From assembly GCA_007258455.2 (NCBI GenBank), contig VDFB02358134.1, positions 211,058,816-211,122,815 on the forward strand: a stretch of 64,000 nucleotides of DNA, given 5' to 3'. The stretch's first letter is position 1. Each line of letters starts with the position of its first letter. Source of the DNA: Sequoia sempervirens. Its lineage: Eukaryota; Streptophyta; Pinopsida; Cupressales; Cupressaceae. Shown here piece after piece: positions 45,215 to 57,359 of the stretch. The notes under the pieces are model-generated. The model was not told the DNA's origin, ran no database searches, and saw nothing but the letters and a program-made list of their open reading frames with translations. The translations under genes were made by a program, and so were the position numbers.

Positions 45215-45224
45215 CTATATATAG
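45215..45224 (-). promoter_or_regulatory. TATA-like box for the minus-strand remnant
   Basis: CTATATATAG, read the same on both strands, lies about 100 bp upstream of the minus-strand ATG at 45114. Position and sequence fit a plant TATA box; there is no further support. Confidence 0.35.
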
Positions 45225-45597
45225 AAAAGATAAGCTGACAAGCCCAACCAATGGAAGGTATATTTTTTGTTGGACGACAATGGGAAAATATCAAAGAAAA
45301 ATGAAGGAAGGCAGATAAATCATATGGAGAATCTGATAGAATGTCTTGAGAAATAAATTTGGGCATTGGGAGTAAATTCTCTCGTATGTCGATTGTTGAT
45401 GTGTTTCCTTCGCCATCATTAGCACCAACTAGCTTACTAATGAGAAAAGTCATGGATTAATGTGCTAAGCTCTAAAAAATTAATGGTCATGTCTTTTCAA
45501 GGGTACCTTGCATTACTTCAACACATTTCACATAGCAAAAAACACATGCTTCAATGCATGAGTTTATTTGTAAAAGAGGTGGTGGGGAGAATGTACT
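45225..45597. other. Anonymous spacer
   Basis: No recognised feature. TACT at 45594-45597 is the left half of the target duplication of the next MITE. Confidence 0.4.
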
Positions 45598-46390
45598 GTG
45601 TATGTGCAAGATCATGAAGGGCCAAAAAGTGGCGATATGATGGGTATGTGTAGGGTATGTGGCTGAAAACTTTTTTTTAACCCAAAATTGATGAAACAAA
45701 AAGGGTTTTTAAAGGAGATTCTCAGCTTTCCACCAATATAAATTATGCTTTACTTTGAATTTAATAACTAATTATTATTCATTTTCTATTTGAATTACGA
45801 CTAAAGTCCTAATTGATAGGCTGATTGAAAAACATCTATAGCTTTCAAACAGTATCACATTTTTTGAATCCAAAATATGCATCAAATTCTATGCTTCGCA
45901 TACTATAGGATTAAACAAAATTAATTTCATGAAGTTTTGACCAAGTTAAGGTGGTCAGACATACGAGTTTTTATATTTTTTAAAAGTTGCAATAAAGAAT
46001 TCATAATTAATTATTTACTTAGAAAAAAATTAGAAAAGAATATGCATCACATTGGGACATGAGTCCTCTACTTATATATAAGATCTTATAAAAAATATTA
46101 TCATTTTATTGTGGTTAGGGTTGTCAGATAAACACCTACTTATTTTTTCCCTAAAATTTAAGTGCTACTACATTGAAATTTCAAATTTTCATCAAATAGA
46201 TCTTTATTTTTTAAATAAGCCTAGTAGTATAGAAACTAATTTCAAGTTTCTATAGATTCTATTCTTACATATTTTTGAAATAAGATAGATAACTTTTTCA
46301 AATTTTAACGTCAAGTTGCCTAACTCTAAATTTTTTGAATTTTTTTCCACTTAAGGGCCTATTTTTTGCATGATGATCATGCACATACGC
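45598..46390 (-). mobile_element. MITE copy 5 (full length, reverse)
   Basis: 793 bp, from GTGTATGTGCAAGATCAT to GATCATGCACATACGC, flanked by TACT (45594-45597 and 46391-46394). Just inside its left end, the motif GGGTATGTG occurs twice more (45642 and 45653), as in the other reverse copies. These could be internal binding sites for a transposase. Confidence 0.9.
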
Positions 46391-46617
46391 TACTAATTCC
46401 ATTCTCACAGTATTTTTGAAATTCCCAAGGGATATGATCTCAAATCAACATGTATCACCTTGGTGGCAGCATTTAATGTACCAATAGTAATGGCATAACA
46501 TTAATTGCATGTATAAGCAAGGAAATTAATTGCACTCAAAAGTAGGTTTTTCTAAAGAAGCAAAAGGCAAGTGGTCATTTTCATTAAGGAAATTATCTAC
46601 AACTTCCTAATATAGCC
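46391..46617. other. Anonymous spacer
   Basis: No recognised feature. It leads to the first ATG of the following broken frame. Confidence 0.35.
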
Positions 46618-49600
46618 ATGGCAGAACCATCAACTACTAGTAGAAAATTTGTAGCTTCAAGCAAAAGGCCTAGTTACATCAATATTTATGGGCAGAACTC
46701 TTTCGCCAATGCCCTAGTGCTTGAGGAGCAGCCATTCTAATTTTGTAAGAAGGTGCTACCTAATAAATGCATCCCAAGAGAGGTGGTGTAGGATATCAAG
46801 TTGACAATGTTTTTGACCCTAAATTATTAGCTAACCCTAAAAATTTTAGGGAGGGTGCATTTCAAAGAATGGTGGAGCATGGACCATCAGAGGGTTTTAC
46901 ATTTTAGCTCTAGAATTGTGTTCTACCACAGTTCATATTACATGTTGTACATCCATGCCTGGAGCTGGTCAACACATGTGCCAAGAGATTCAACAAAAGG
47001 ACAAAAGCCATTGAGGGTAGCATGATCAAAGTTACTATTTCTATTGAAGCCATACATGATATGTTGTGTATCCCCATGTCCTAGGGTGCTGAACATTTTG
47101 ATGAAGAAAAGATGGATATATTTGGGGAAGAAATGGCTAGGGAAATAAATTTTTATGAGGACAAAGCAAAGGAACAGCTAGAGAGAGGTCATCTCCTCTT
47201 TCCTCTTTCACGCAGGAAATTCAAGGACATAAAGTCTGTGTTCTCAATGCTGACCTAGGCTTTTGGCCTTGACAACGATGAGGAGGTCTATCCTTTTCAA
47301 TTGGGTCTTGCTTTTGTGCTCAAAAGGGAAAAGAACCAAAGGTACAATGGTTTTGCTGAGGTGATAGCTGAAAACATGCTAGAACAGCTGAAGAATTATA
47401 GTACTAAGTCTAAATTTAGGTATTCTTCTTTCTTGGCTCATTTAATTTTGCATTAGAATTCTGAGTGGTTGGAGAGGAATATAATAGTGTCTAAGTTGGA
47501 TGTAAGGGCTATCTCAACCAATTTCTATATGGACCCATGTGCTTTCAAAAATAAGGGATTATTACTAGTTTGTAGATCATTTTCTAAGGTCAGTGCTTCA
47601 AGATTTGTTGCCACACCCTATTGGTCATTTCTCTCCTGAGGTCATAAAATGGATGGAAGATCTGCCGAACCTGATGGCTTATTTCTTGGGTGAGGATTTC
47701 ACATTTATCAAATTTCATGATTTTTCTAGGGAGCCTTTTTGACTCCCTAGATTTGTAACAGATAGATTTTTCACGTTGGAGGCATGTCATTAGGAAACCA
47801 TTGTTGAAAACATCTATGTCAATAGAAGAAACAAAACAAATATATATTCACTTCCCCTCTCAATTACTAACAATCAAGTAACGCTAAACAAGTGGAAGGT
47901 TGAGGGTGAGCTCATAAATCTACTAGCGGCCTTAGGATTATCTCTCATTTTTTACAAGTGAGATTATAACCCAATAAAGTACTTCAATTTGAAACATGAA
48001 AGTCAAGAATATTTTGAGAGGAGGAATCTAACTCAAGAAAGGTTGAAGGTATACATTGACTTGGATTGCATTCCACCCAAGCAACCAAAATTCCTAAGTT
48101 TCTATGTGCCGCAGGCAGAGTATTAGAGGAACGTCCTGATGGGAAAATCCCTCAACATGCAGTTGAAGTGTAAGGGATAGTTGGAAAGGATAAATACATA
48201 CTTTTGGAGATTCTGACAAGAGAAGAGATGCTCAAGTTTCCCGTTCGGTAAATTTCATCCACATGATGACCTGGGTTTGAAGATATTTATGATTGGGAAG
48301 CTCTCTGACAATAGCAATCTAGAGACCATCTATGAAATTGACGAGGAGAAAGTTCCATGTCAAGCTTCTTGGCCTCAGGAATTCGACAGTAGAAGAGACT
48401 CAAGGTGAAAGCACTCACAAGCCACATCCTCCCCTAGTGACTGAAATAAAGGAAAAAGGACTTGACAGTCCCCAAGAGGGTCCGCTATGGTCATTGAAGG
48501 CCAATTTTTAGAAGGATCAGCTACCAGAGGATCAAAACATACTAGTTCTAGTCATGCAAAGAGAACATGGGTCCAAGATCTAGGTGCACTTGATGCACTA
48601 GCCCAAGGAGAAGAAGAACTAGAGTCTGTCCTACAAATTGTTCTGACCACTGTGGCCTAGGTAAGTTTTGCTCCCTCTCTTCTTCCTTCTTCAGCATCTT
48701 TGGTTACTCCTCTTCCTCCTCTCGTGGAAGGGAATCCTCCATCCTTAGACCCTGAGCTGATAATCCTGAATACAACCCCTACCACTTTTAATGAATCTTC
48801 TAAAGCTACCCCACGTTCCAAATGAGCATCATCCACTTTGGCTGCTATTGATTCTTTAATCGCCTTGTCAAAGGCCCCCATTGAAACAGTTGAAACTTCC
48901 ATGTTACCTGTCACTCCCGCCCCATCCGCTTCAGGGAATGCACCTCTTCTTCAGTCCATTTCTCTTTTCACCCAGACTGGTCTTTCCCTTGCCCAATCTC
49001 AATTTGGTATCCCACCTTTTTCTATGATAACACTCCCTTTTGCATCCCTGCATGCTCATACATCTGAAATTTCCCCTTTTGTCACCCTTTTCAGACTCCC
49101 TCCTAGTGCTTCCATTGCAACACAAAGCATCAATGTACCTCAAAGTCTCCAAAACCACTTTAATGTTACCAAATAGGCCTGAAAGACTAGAAAGCAAAAA
49201 ATATTATTAAAAAATTCCAAGTTTCCTGCCACCAAAAACATTGAAGCTTGGTTCAATGAAGAGTATAACTCTTTGCTAATCACTACCATGAAGTCGCTTG
49301 TGTCCAAGCTTGAAGGATAGATGCAGATGGGGGAAAATGACATCAGTGCAATGGGCCTAGATTTGTATGAAACTTAGTCGCATGATAAAGTGGTCCTAGC
49401 TAAGGCCACTCAGAAGGTGGTATATGTAGACTATGAGAGGTTGGGCAGAAAATTGAAGCGTGAGGTAGAGTTGATAAATGTGAAGGAAATAGTGAGCAAG
49501 CTACAGAACAAGATCTAAGCCAGAGATGTTGAGATGGGCCATGTCAGGAAAATTCAAGGTTAACAAGGGGAAACATCTAAGTTGCTTGCAAAATCTTAGA

Positions 49601-50580
49601 GTGAACAAGTTCAACTTCATGCTAAAATTGAAAAATTGAAAGGTGAGTTGGCTATTGAGCGCCAAATGAATGAAAAGCACCAACACATTTAGGAAAGTAT
49701 GAAATTAGAGTTGGATGGTGTCCGATCTCAAATTTTTGATGATCTTCGGAAGGTCCATGCAGAAAGAGAGGAGTTAAAATAGGAGATCAGAAGGTTGAGC
49801 TCATAACTAAAAAATTCCCTAAGAGAAAGAAGACAAATGGAGGAAAATGCAAGAGCAAGAGAAGCTCAGTTTAACTAGGAGCTAGCTATTGCATGAGGAT
49901 TTGAAACCCTCCTGATAATGAAGAAGCTAGTATCCACGCATTGGGAGCAAATCACGGCGTTGTTGCCATTCTTGAGCCCACTTTACAATTCTTAAGAGAT
50001 GTTCAAGAATTGAATGTTAAGGTTAGCCCGATGGACGATCACTTTATGCAAACATGCTCATCCTAATTTTTAGAATCACAAAGCTTCATTTCCAAGTTTT
50101 GCATAGTCACTAATAAGGCCCTAAAAAGTGTAGACAAGATCATCAATTGCCACAAGGTTGCAACAAAGTGCAAGGTGTGTCAGATAGTGTTGAACAAATA
50201 GGTCAATGAAATCAAGAAAGGTTTCAGTGTCCTAGTCAACTTTGGGCTTCCCCCTTTCTTTCACCAGATGGAGATCTACTAATAGTTGAATAGGTCATAG
50301 ACGTGATCTAACACAAGGTCCAAACTTCTATAGTACTCTTGAGTTCAAATGCAACACCCATGGTTGATGATATTGAGAGTGATATTTTTCCTCTCAACTC
50401 TACTATCACCTTGGAGTGGTTTATTCCAGATGGGGATTTCTTTCTTTCAAAGAATTTTTTGAGATAGAGCAAGCATAAAGGAAGATCTACACTCTCGTTC
50501 GACCGAATGATGTAGATTGGGAGGCACAACATTCCACTTTCCTCAAAATCCAAGAATTATTAGAGGCATAGGTTCGTGCC
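46618..50580 (+). pseudogene. Long broken protein frame with coiled coil, unknown
   Basis: Begins at ATG 46618 (MAEPSTTSRKFVASSKRPSY). It is readable for nearly 4 kb on one strand with about 20 or more stops and frame changes, and no introns seen. Parts: an N-terminal domain to about 48400 (TKAIEGSMIKVTISIEAIHD, then EEKMDIFGEEMAREINFYED and FPLSRRKFKDIKSVFSMLT); a Pro/Ser/Thr-rich linker (open at 48838-49176); then a long coiled coil at 49200-49880 (VELINVKEIVSKLQNKI, AKIEKLKGELAIERQMNEKH, DLRKVHAEREELK). The N-terminal part faintly recalls the 'putative plant transposon protein' family, from memory only. No nuclease, polymerase or knuckle was seen. It may be a transposon structural protein. 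The adjacent LTR-like repeat at 50618 supports that. Confidence 0.5.
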
Positions 50581-50617
50581 TCTGCAAGTGAAGACCCCCT
50601 ATGAGTCACCAGAACTA

Positions 50618-52071
50618 TGAAGTGTTTTTGTCTCAATCATTTTTATTTTTGGCTTGTATAATGTTTTCAATTTTGGATGTGCCCGTGCTCAACTAAAGTT
50701 ATTAAAAAGGTGCACAATATGCCACATGGTGGCTACGCAACTTTCATTGTTTTCTTTCCTTTTGGAAGAGAGTCAGGACACTATTCAACTCATCAGATAT
50801 TTTCTCAAGGAGCTATATTCATGGGCTCGAGAGTTTCTGCCTATTTGACACATCATCTCTTTACTACAAGCAGCTTGTGCTTCTTATGAAGCAATATCTT
50901 TTGGGATTTTGTCAGAACTTGATGGCCTTTTTCTTTTCTTGATTTTTGGGATGGAAGCTTTGAGTCAGTGCTATTGGATGATGTGATTGGTCAACTAGAC
51001 CTTTTTCTAGGCTATTTTCTAGGATTTGATCATTTACACACCACTACCTTTGCTAAATATGTAAAGAGCATTAATGTGACAATTGAGAATTGATGAGCAA
51101 AGATTGATGTGACCTAACTAAAGGTCTATGATTAGATCATGTGCTATCAAATTCCAACATTTGGAAGTAATTAATTTTATGTTGTGGGAACGGTTTCGAC
51201 TTTCTGCAACTATAAATGAGAGGTGGCCATACATGAAAGGGTTGGATTCCAAGTTTTAGTTTCCTTTGCTAAGCAAAAGTTTCTTTAGTTTTCTTAGGAT
51301 ATAGAACTATTTTCAAGAGTAAAAGTTGTAGAACTGCTTTCCTCTAGCATGTTATATCTTTAAAGCACAAACTATTGTCGGATTGGAATCCAACCTCTAT
51401 TTTAAAGTTCATTTGATATTGAAAGCATGAATTATTGAGAAGAAATCTTTAAGACTGTGCATGTATGGCCTTTATCAAGATTTCTCTCTTTATGCTTTCA
51501 TTATGAATGAAACACTGTGTCAAGCTAAATTTGGATAGTTTAAGTGATTGATTTCCATGTTGTATGCTTGTATGGTAGAATAATAACTTGTGAAAACTAG
51601 ATTATTTTGGTGGACTTCTTTGTTTTTCTAAATGGTTGTTGTTTTATTATATTATTTTGTATTAGGAGAGAGAGTTCATGCAATTTCTGAATTTTTTTTG
51701 TTACCCCTGGAAATCTTTATGTTTGATCAGACCTTAATGAACACTACCTACAAAAATATTTGAAAGTCTGCATTGTTCTTATTGTTAGCCTTTGTTATTT
51801 TTTCTCTTTCCAACAACGAAGGGTTGTGGCATTCTATGTCTAATTATATCACTCATAGGAATGATTGGGTTTGAAATGTTGTAAAATCATTGGTGCATTG
51901 CTATTATTATGTTTTATGTTTACATTTCCTTCTACCCTTTTCTCCAAAACCCCAAAGAAGAGCCTAATTTCTATAAAAATCTTGGAGGTATTCAATGAGG
52001 CACAAATCAGCCCCCCATTCATTGAATTTTCCATAAGACTGTCAGAGAGGTGCAAGATTTGATGATAAACA
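50618..52071 (+). repeat. LTR-like repeat, copy 2
   Basis: About 1,454 bp, TGAAGTGTTTTTG to TTTGATGATAAACA, aligned with 20183-21637 along its whole length. The TATA-like CTATAAATGAGAGG is near 51211. Its left side is the broken coiled-coil frame; its right side is sequence leading into another LTR. No primer site, polypurine tract or target duplication was found at its edges. Confidence 0.65.
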
Positions 52072-52498
52072 AATCCTAATACAATGCTAATCTATTCTAT
52101 CCATCTCATTCTATCATATCCATCTTATTCTTCTACCTCTATCCATATTAACATTTCTATCCAAGTATCAAACATCTTTGATAAAATATTTATATTGATT
52201 TCAAGCCATTTAACAACGTTTGTTCCTAGCCTTGCTAGAAAATCTTGATCAATCTATCCTTTCAAATCATCATCAGGATATATATTTTCCTATCAATCCT
52301 TGAATTATTGTGTATCCTCAACAATTTTATCACTATCAATCAATCAATCAGATCAGATCAAACAACTATAGCTTGGCTAGCAACATCTCAAAGAGATCAT
52401 CGATATCTATTTCTAAATCAACATCAAAATCAACTTCATATCAGCATCAAATCTTTGAAACAACACAACTAGTACAATGATTCAAAGAGGGGGAAAAT
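52072..52498 (+). other. 3' internal tail of a pol-less-family element
   Basis: Non-coding, rich in ATCCAT and CAATCAATCA phrases. It ends in the polypurine tract AAAGAGGGGGAAAA directly before an LTR that begins TGTAGACATC. It is therefore the end of an element whose 5' part is missing or was displaced by the LTR-like repeat. Confidence 0.6.
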
Positions 52499-53450
52499 GT
52501 AGACATCTAAAAATGTCTCAATGGATCACATTCACCTTACTAACACTAATTCTCTCGATTTCACCTAATTCTCCTATTAATTGAATAATTCACATTATTT
52601 GATTAATTCATCATTTTTACATTAATCCTCCCATTTGATTAAATAATTTCCAAATTTTATAAATAAATTCATCCTCTATCCCAGCTTTGATTAAATAATC
52701 TTAATTTTTTGATTAAAGTGTCTTATTTCCTCACCTTGTACAATTAAATAGTTTCTTAATTACTTAATTGACTAATATTCCCTCCACTCCTCAAGAAGAA
52801 TATTCTTATGGAATATTCCTCAATTTGAATTCAAATATTTACCTCCACATGGAAATGTCTCCCACATGCTCCTAAAATCATGGGATTTCCATTTGTCTCA
52901 AGCAATTTGAGCCCTTGATTAATACCATTGATCCATGCCATTGAGTGATCTTAATCATTTATTTGATCATTGATCCATGGCATCTTCTCTCCTTAAATTT
53001 TATCCATTGATTAGCCAATTTAAACTTAGCCAATTGATTCCTTCTAAAAATCTATAAATATTTCTCATTTTACATGAGAATGGATTCAAAACCACTTGAG
53101 CAACTAGACTATGTTGAAATTTACATCCATCTTTGAGATCAATTAACATTTTTTTGTGAATCACCATTGCCACTACTCCATAAACCATTTGAAGCTTTGC
53201 ATCATTCAACATGGATTAGGCTTGGGACTAAGCAATCCACATCAAATCCAACACTAATCTTCCAATGGGATGAGGTTTGAATTTCTAGTTATTGTTCATT
53301 TGCATTAATTTGATATCTTCTGCTTTCAATTGAACTATTGATTAGTAAATTGTAAGAATATCATTGGAATATGGCTTAGTTAGATCATTTAGTTATTTTC
53401 TTTGTTAATTTGCATTGTATTTGGTCTAACTAACATTCCATGTTCACAAT
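52499..53450 (+). repeat. LTR of the TGTAGACA family (diverged)
   Basis: Starts TGTAGACATCTAAAAATGTC, like the LTRs at 25875 and 37143. It has the same alternation of TTAAATAAT blocks and a TATA-like CTATAAATATTTCTC near 53050 followed by a CATTTTACATGAG stretch. Its right end is not certain; CATGTTCACA near 53450 is the best candidate. It is shorter and more diverged than the 12.5-kb element's LTRs. Confidence 0.65.
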
Positions 53451-53454
53451 GATA

Positions 53455-54164
53455 GTATAACATGCATTGTTTGTTTCATTTGACATATAACCAAGTGTTC
53501 ATTTACATTCAACTAAATTAGATGTATGGTTTGTTTGTTCTTCAATTATAGTGACTCTTACACGTATGAAAATGTTGTTTTAATAATTTATTTTAGAATG
53601 TTGTTAGAAATTATATAGAAATATCATAATGTTGTTTCAAGTTATATATAACCCCTTAACTATTTATATTTATGTATGTTTGTACATATATATGTATACA
53701 TAGATAGACACACATATATATATGTAGACACACACACACACACATTTATATATGTATGTATATATATATATATATGTGTATATATATATGTATTTATGTA
53801 TATGTTTTAATGTACATATATACATATATATAATCAAATAACATGATCTCCTAAGGGTTGTAAGAGTTAGAATTGGGGATATTATAGTATAACATGCATT
53901 GCTTGTTTCATTTTACATATAGCCTTGTTTATTTACATTCAACTAAATTAGATCTATGGTTTGTTTTTTCTTCAATTATAATGACTTACATATATGAAAA
54001 TGTTCTTCCAAATTATATTATAATTTTTTTTGAAGTTATATCTAGAAATATCATGATGCTATTTCAAGTTATATCTATATCTATCTATCTATCTATATAT
54101 ATATATATATATAAATATATATAATATACATATATATAATATACATATATATATATATGAATAT

Positions 54165-54197
<33 letters not shown>

Positions 54198-54226
54198 ATA
54201 CACACACACACACATATATATATTGT
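53455..54226. repeat. 431-bp tandem duplication with microsatellites
   Basis: AGTATAACATGCATTG occurs at 53455 and 53886, and both are followed by about 180 bp of close match (CATTCAACTAAATTAGAT, TTCTTCAATTATA). Each unit ends in TA/CA/TG microsatellites (53690-53830 and 54075-54226). The second ends in a large palindrome. Confidence 0.8.
54174..54223. repeat. TG/CA palindrome
   Basis: (TG)9 running into TATA and then (CA)7, embedded in (TA)n. The arms pair around 54198/54199 with only two mismatches over about 50 bp. It could extrude as a cruciform or form Z-DNA. Confidence 0.75.
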
Positions 54227-55354
54227 CAACTAAGTTGAATCCCATGGTTAGCTAGATGATCGCACTTATCCTTCACTACATGAACATGTATGTTAAAAAA
54301 TTAGGAGATATGAATTTATTCGGCCTCCCAATGGCTCCATGGAATCTACTTCATTTGTAAATTGTACCTCACTAGCTATTTCATCAACTTCCTCACCTCC
54401 TCCTAATTGATTTGGTTTGTATTCTCCCAAAATAGCATAAAAGTGCACTAACTAGATGGGTATATGCTCTTTGGTGGAGATGACATTGACAAAATTTGTT
54501 CTAAATCCACATACAAATCAATTCCAAGATTTTTAGCCGAGTCAACAACCATGATTTCTCCTTTACTACACTAGGTAGAGAAACAAAGATGTCACATATG
54601 TATTTTGGTCACCTAGAATAGATGTTCTTTGAGGATTATGTTGGTCATCCAAATCTAGTATTCCAATTGTAGATTGTTGGTATAACAAACTAGTTGTTTC
54701 CAGTGGACTATGATGGTCTCCAAAATCATGTTTTCTAATTTTCCCTTGATTGGGGAGCATCCCTGGCTGTAAAGAAATCATGTATCAACCAAAAAAAAAA
54801 AGTTATCTTCTTGCATTACATTCAGTAGTAATTTCAGTAGTTTATCACATTGATGTTTCTCAGCTCACAGAGTAGGATATAGCATCTACACATTGACATC
54901 TACCACTTATCCATATTTCACATCATTTGCATTTCCTACCGGAAGTTATCTTTTGATATTTTGAGGCTAACCTTCATGTATGATCATTCTTTAGGTTATT
55001 AACCATTGGGGCTAACGTAAACCTATATTGGAGCTTAGGAAGAATATTTATAGGCATTTGTATTCATTGTAGATAATAAGTTTTAAGTTAGATGTTTTAG
55101 GATCATTAAATTTTTGCATAAACCCTTCAGGGGCATGTAATAAGGCTTGTAGGCCAATTGTATGTTGAAATCCCTTCGTGGCAAGCCTACGAGCCCTAGA
55201 TATTTTCCCTTGCGGCCTATATTACATGTATGATTATATAATCAATAATATTTCATGTAAACATATCAATTTGTTGTGCTATTTATGTTGTGTTTACTCA
55301 TTGTTGCATGGTTTGGACTATTCCTTTTGGAACCGACCTACCGTGATTGCACCA
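54227..55354 (+). repeat. Sequence containing the presumed 5' LTR end of the third gypsy
   Basis: No coding domain. The end CCGTGATTGCA is followed by CCAAGTGGTATTAGAG, an initiator-Met-like primer site, which places an LTR end at about 55351. The LTR's start could not be fixed, and no second LTR is visible after the integrase, so its length is unknown. Confidence 0.5.
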
Positions 55355-55356
55355 AG

Positions 55357-55371
55357 TGGTATTAGAGAAAG
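55357..55371 (+). promoter_or_regulatory. Primer-binding site (initiator-Met tRNA type)
   Basis: TGGTATTAGAGAAAG matches TGGTATCAGAGC at the first six positions and most of the rest. It sits about 180 bp before the gag ATG. Confidence 0.65.
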
Positions 55372-55551
55372 TTTTTGATTCCTAAATAAATTCCGTGAGG
55401 TGAATAGATTGCTGAACTGAGGAAGACTACATTTATTTTCAATTGATCACCGATTGTGAGGAAGTTGAAACCCTTGAAGACAAATCATCGAATTGAGGCA
55501 GTTGGATAGATTTGAGGGGAGATATACTGCCAAGGAGAGTGCTTGATATGG

Positions 55552-56340
55552 AAAATGTTGTTGGAAAGATGGATGAAATGTTAGAGATGATGTATAAGAT
55601 GCAAGTTAGGTTAGATATTGTTGAAGAAGACCGAAGGTGAGGCCTAAACCCTAAGTAGAATGATGAAAGTGATGATGAAGTAGAATAGGAAAACTAATTT
55701 ATACAAACCCTATATGATAAAGAAAAATAATTATATCAAGTAAAGATGTTGAAAGTGATCTTGTAGATTGGAAAGCGACCTAGAGTTGAAAATCAAAATT
55801 ATGTCAGAAATTTGAATCTTGGAGAGTTGATTGATTGGATCAATGAGATGGAAAAATATTTTGAGTATGAAGAAATTGAAGATCTGAAAAGAGTTAGATT
55901 TGCAAAAAAAATTGAAAGGTCATGTTGCATTATGGTGGAAATAATTTCAATTAGACTAAAATAGAAGAGGAAAAGAAAGAATCATCAAATGGGACAAAAT
56001 GGTGACAAAGTTGAAGAGTCAATTCATACTAGCCAATTAAAAACTTGAATTGTTGAAGAGATTTTAGAACCTGAGACAAAAGGAAAGATATGTGAAGGAG
56101 TACACTAAAGAATTATCAAGATGATAATCAGAACTGGTCATAATGAACCAAGCAAAGAGAAGGTTGTAAGATATATCAATGGAATAAGAACAAACATTCA
56201 AGAGGAATTTAGCCTGGTACAGATGACATCTGTTGAAGAAGCATACGAATTTGCATTGAAAGTGGAAGAGAAACTGAACAAGAATTTTGAACAAAGGAAT
56301 AAAAGTGCAAGAGGAAGATTTCAAAAGAGTGGACCCTAAT
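55552..56340 (+). pseudogene. Gypsy Gag (broken)
   Basis: MENVVGKMDEMLEMMYKMQV begins at 55552. The capsid follows with LGELIDWINEMEKYFEYEEI. Near 55905 there is a frameshift, and KLKGHVALWW and WDKMVTKLKSQFILA are in the next frame. An open frame at 56121-56339 ends it (SKEKVVRYINGIRTNIQEEF, SVEEAYEFALKVEEKLNKNF). The same motifs occur in the second gypsy's Gag. A knuckle-like region would be near 56500-56580, but only FKCGGEGHRAFEC-like residues in another frame were glimpsed. Confidence 0.85.
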
Positions 56341-56739
56341 CTGAAGAAAGAAGACCATATGTGGAGCATAACAAATATGTAAAACCCTACCGAAGTGAAG
56401 AAAAGGATGCTAAATCATACCATCGAGGGAGAGAAGATAGAAATTTCTATCACAGTAATAGAGGAAGTCATAATTCTTACCACAATGATGAGTTCTAGAG
56501 AGATGAAGGAAGATCTAAGAGAAGACCATTCAGAAGAACCTGATTCAAGTGTGGAGGTGAAGGACATAGAGCATTCGAGTGTCATCAAGGATGTACCAGA
56601 AAGAAACCTGAGCATACCTGAAGAGAAACATATGTGGATGAGGAGCATGTTGGATCCCCTAATTCTATTGGAAAACTTGTTAAAGGTGAATCATTAGTGA
56701 TGAGAAGAGATTTAATGCATGAGGAAGTAATCGAGGAAC

Positions 56740-57055
56740 CATCGTAGAGGAAAATTTTATTTAAAACCAGATGTAAGTCCAGAGGAAAGCTATGTAAAGT
56801 TATCATTGATAATGGAAACTTACTGATAACCTAGTTTTAGAGGAGATGGTAACCAAGTGGAATTTGAAGAGATTGAAACATCCAAACTTATATAGGATAG
56901 CATGGATTCAAGATGACCATAAGATATTGGTCAATAAACAATGTTTGGTGAAATTTCATATTGGGTCATATGGGGATGAAGTATTGTGTGATATTATGAC
57001 TATGGATGCATGCCATTTACTTTTAGGAAGACCATTGAAATACGATAAGAAATAA
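56740..57055 (+). pseudogene. Gypsy protease (broken)
   Basis: SRGKLCKVIIDNGNLLIT keeps the Asp and Gly of the active site, with Asn in place of the usual Ser or Thr. The open frame 56846-57055 has DEVLCDIMTMDACHLLLGRP and then the LKYDKK end, which matches the LLGRPW.yD.. signature of plant gypsy proteases. Without a start and with stops, it is non-functional. Confidence 0.8.
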
Positions 57056-57359
57056 ATTCATGATGGAAGAAGGAATATATACTATGACATCAAATAGAAA
57101 GATAATCAAGTTGATACCTTTGGAGGAAGAGGAGAAGAGTGAATTTTGTGGCACTACCAAACTATGTTTGGTAGATGGAAGGAAAATTCTTGATGGAATA
57201 AGGCATGAGAACATGTGTTCTCATTAATCCCAAATATTGGTGGTAAAATTGAGGTAGGGAACCCTACCGTAGAGAGTAAGGAGGTAGCAAAATTGTTGAG
57301 AGAGTATGAAGACATCATGTTAGAGAATGTACCATAGGGAATTTTTCCAATTCAAGGTA

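Noticed and set aside
54227..55351. Fully bounded 5' LTR of the third gypsy
   Set aside because: Only the right end can be inferred from the primer site; no second LTR exists here to define the left end.
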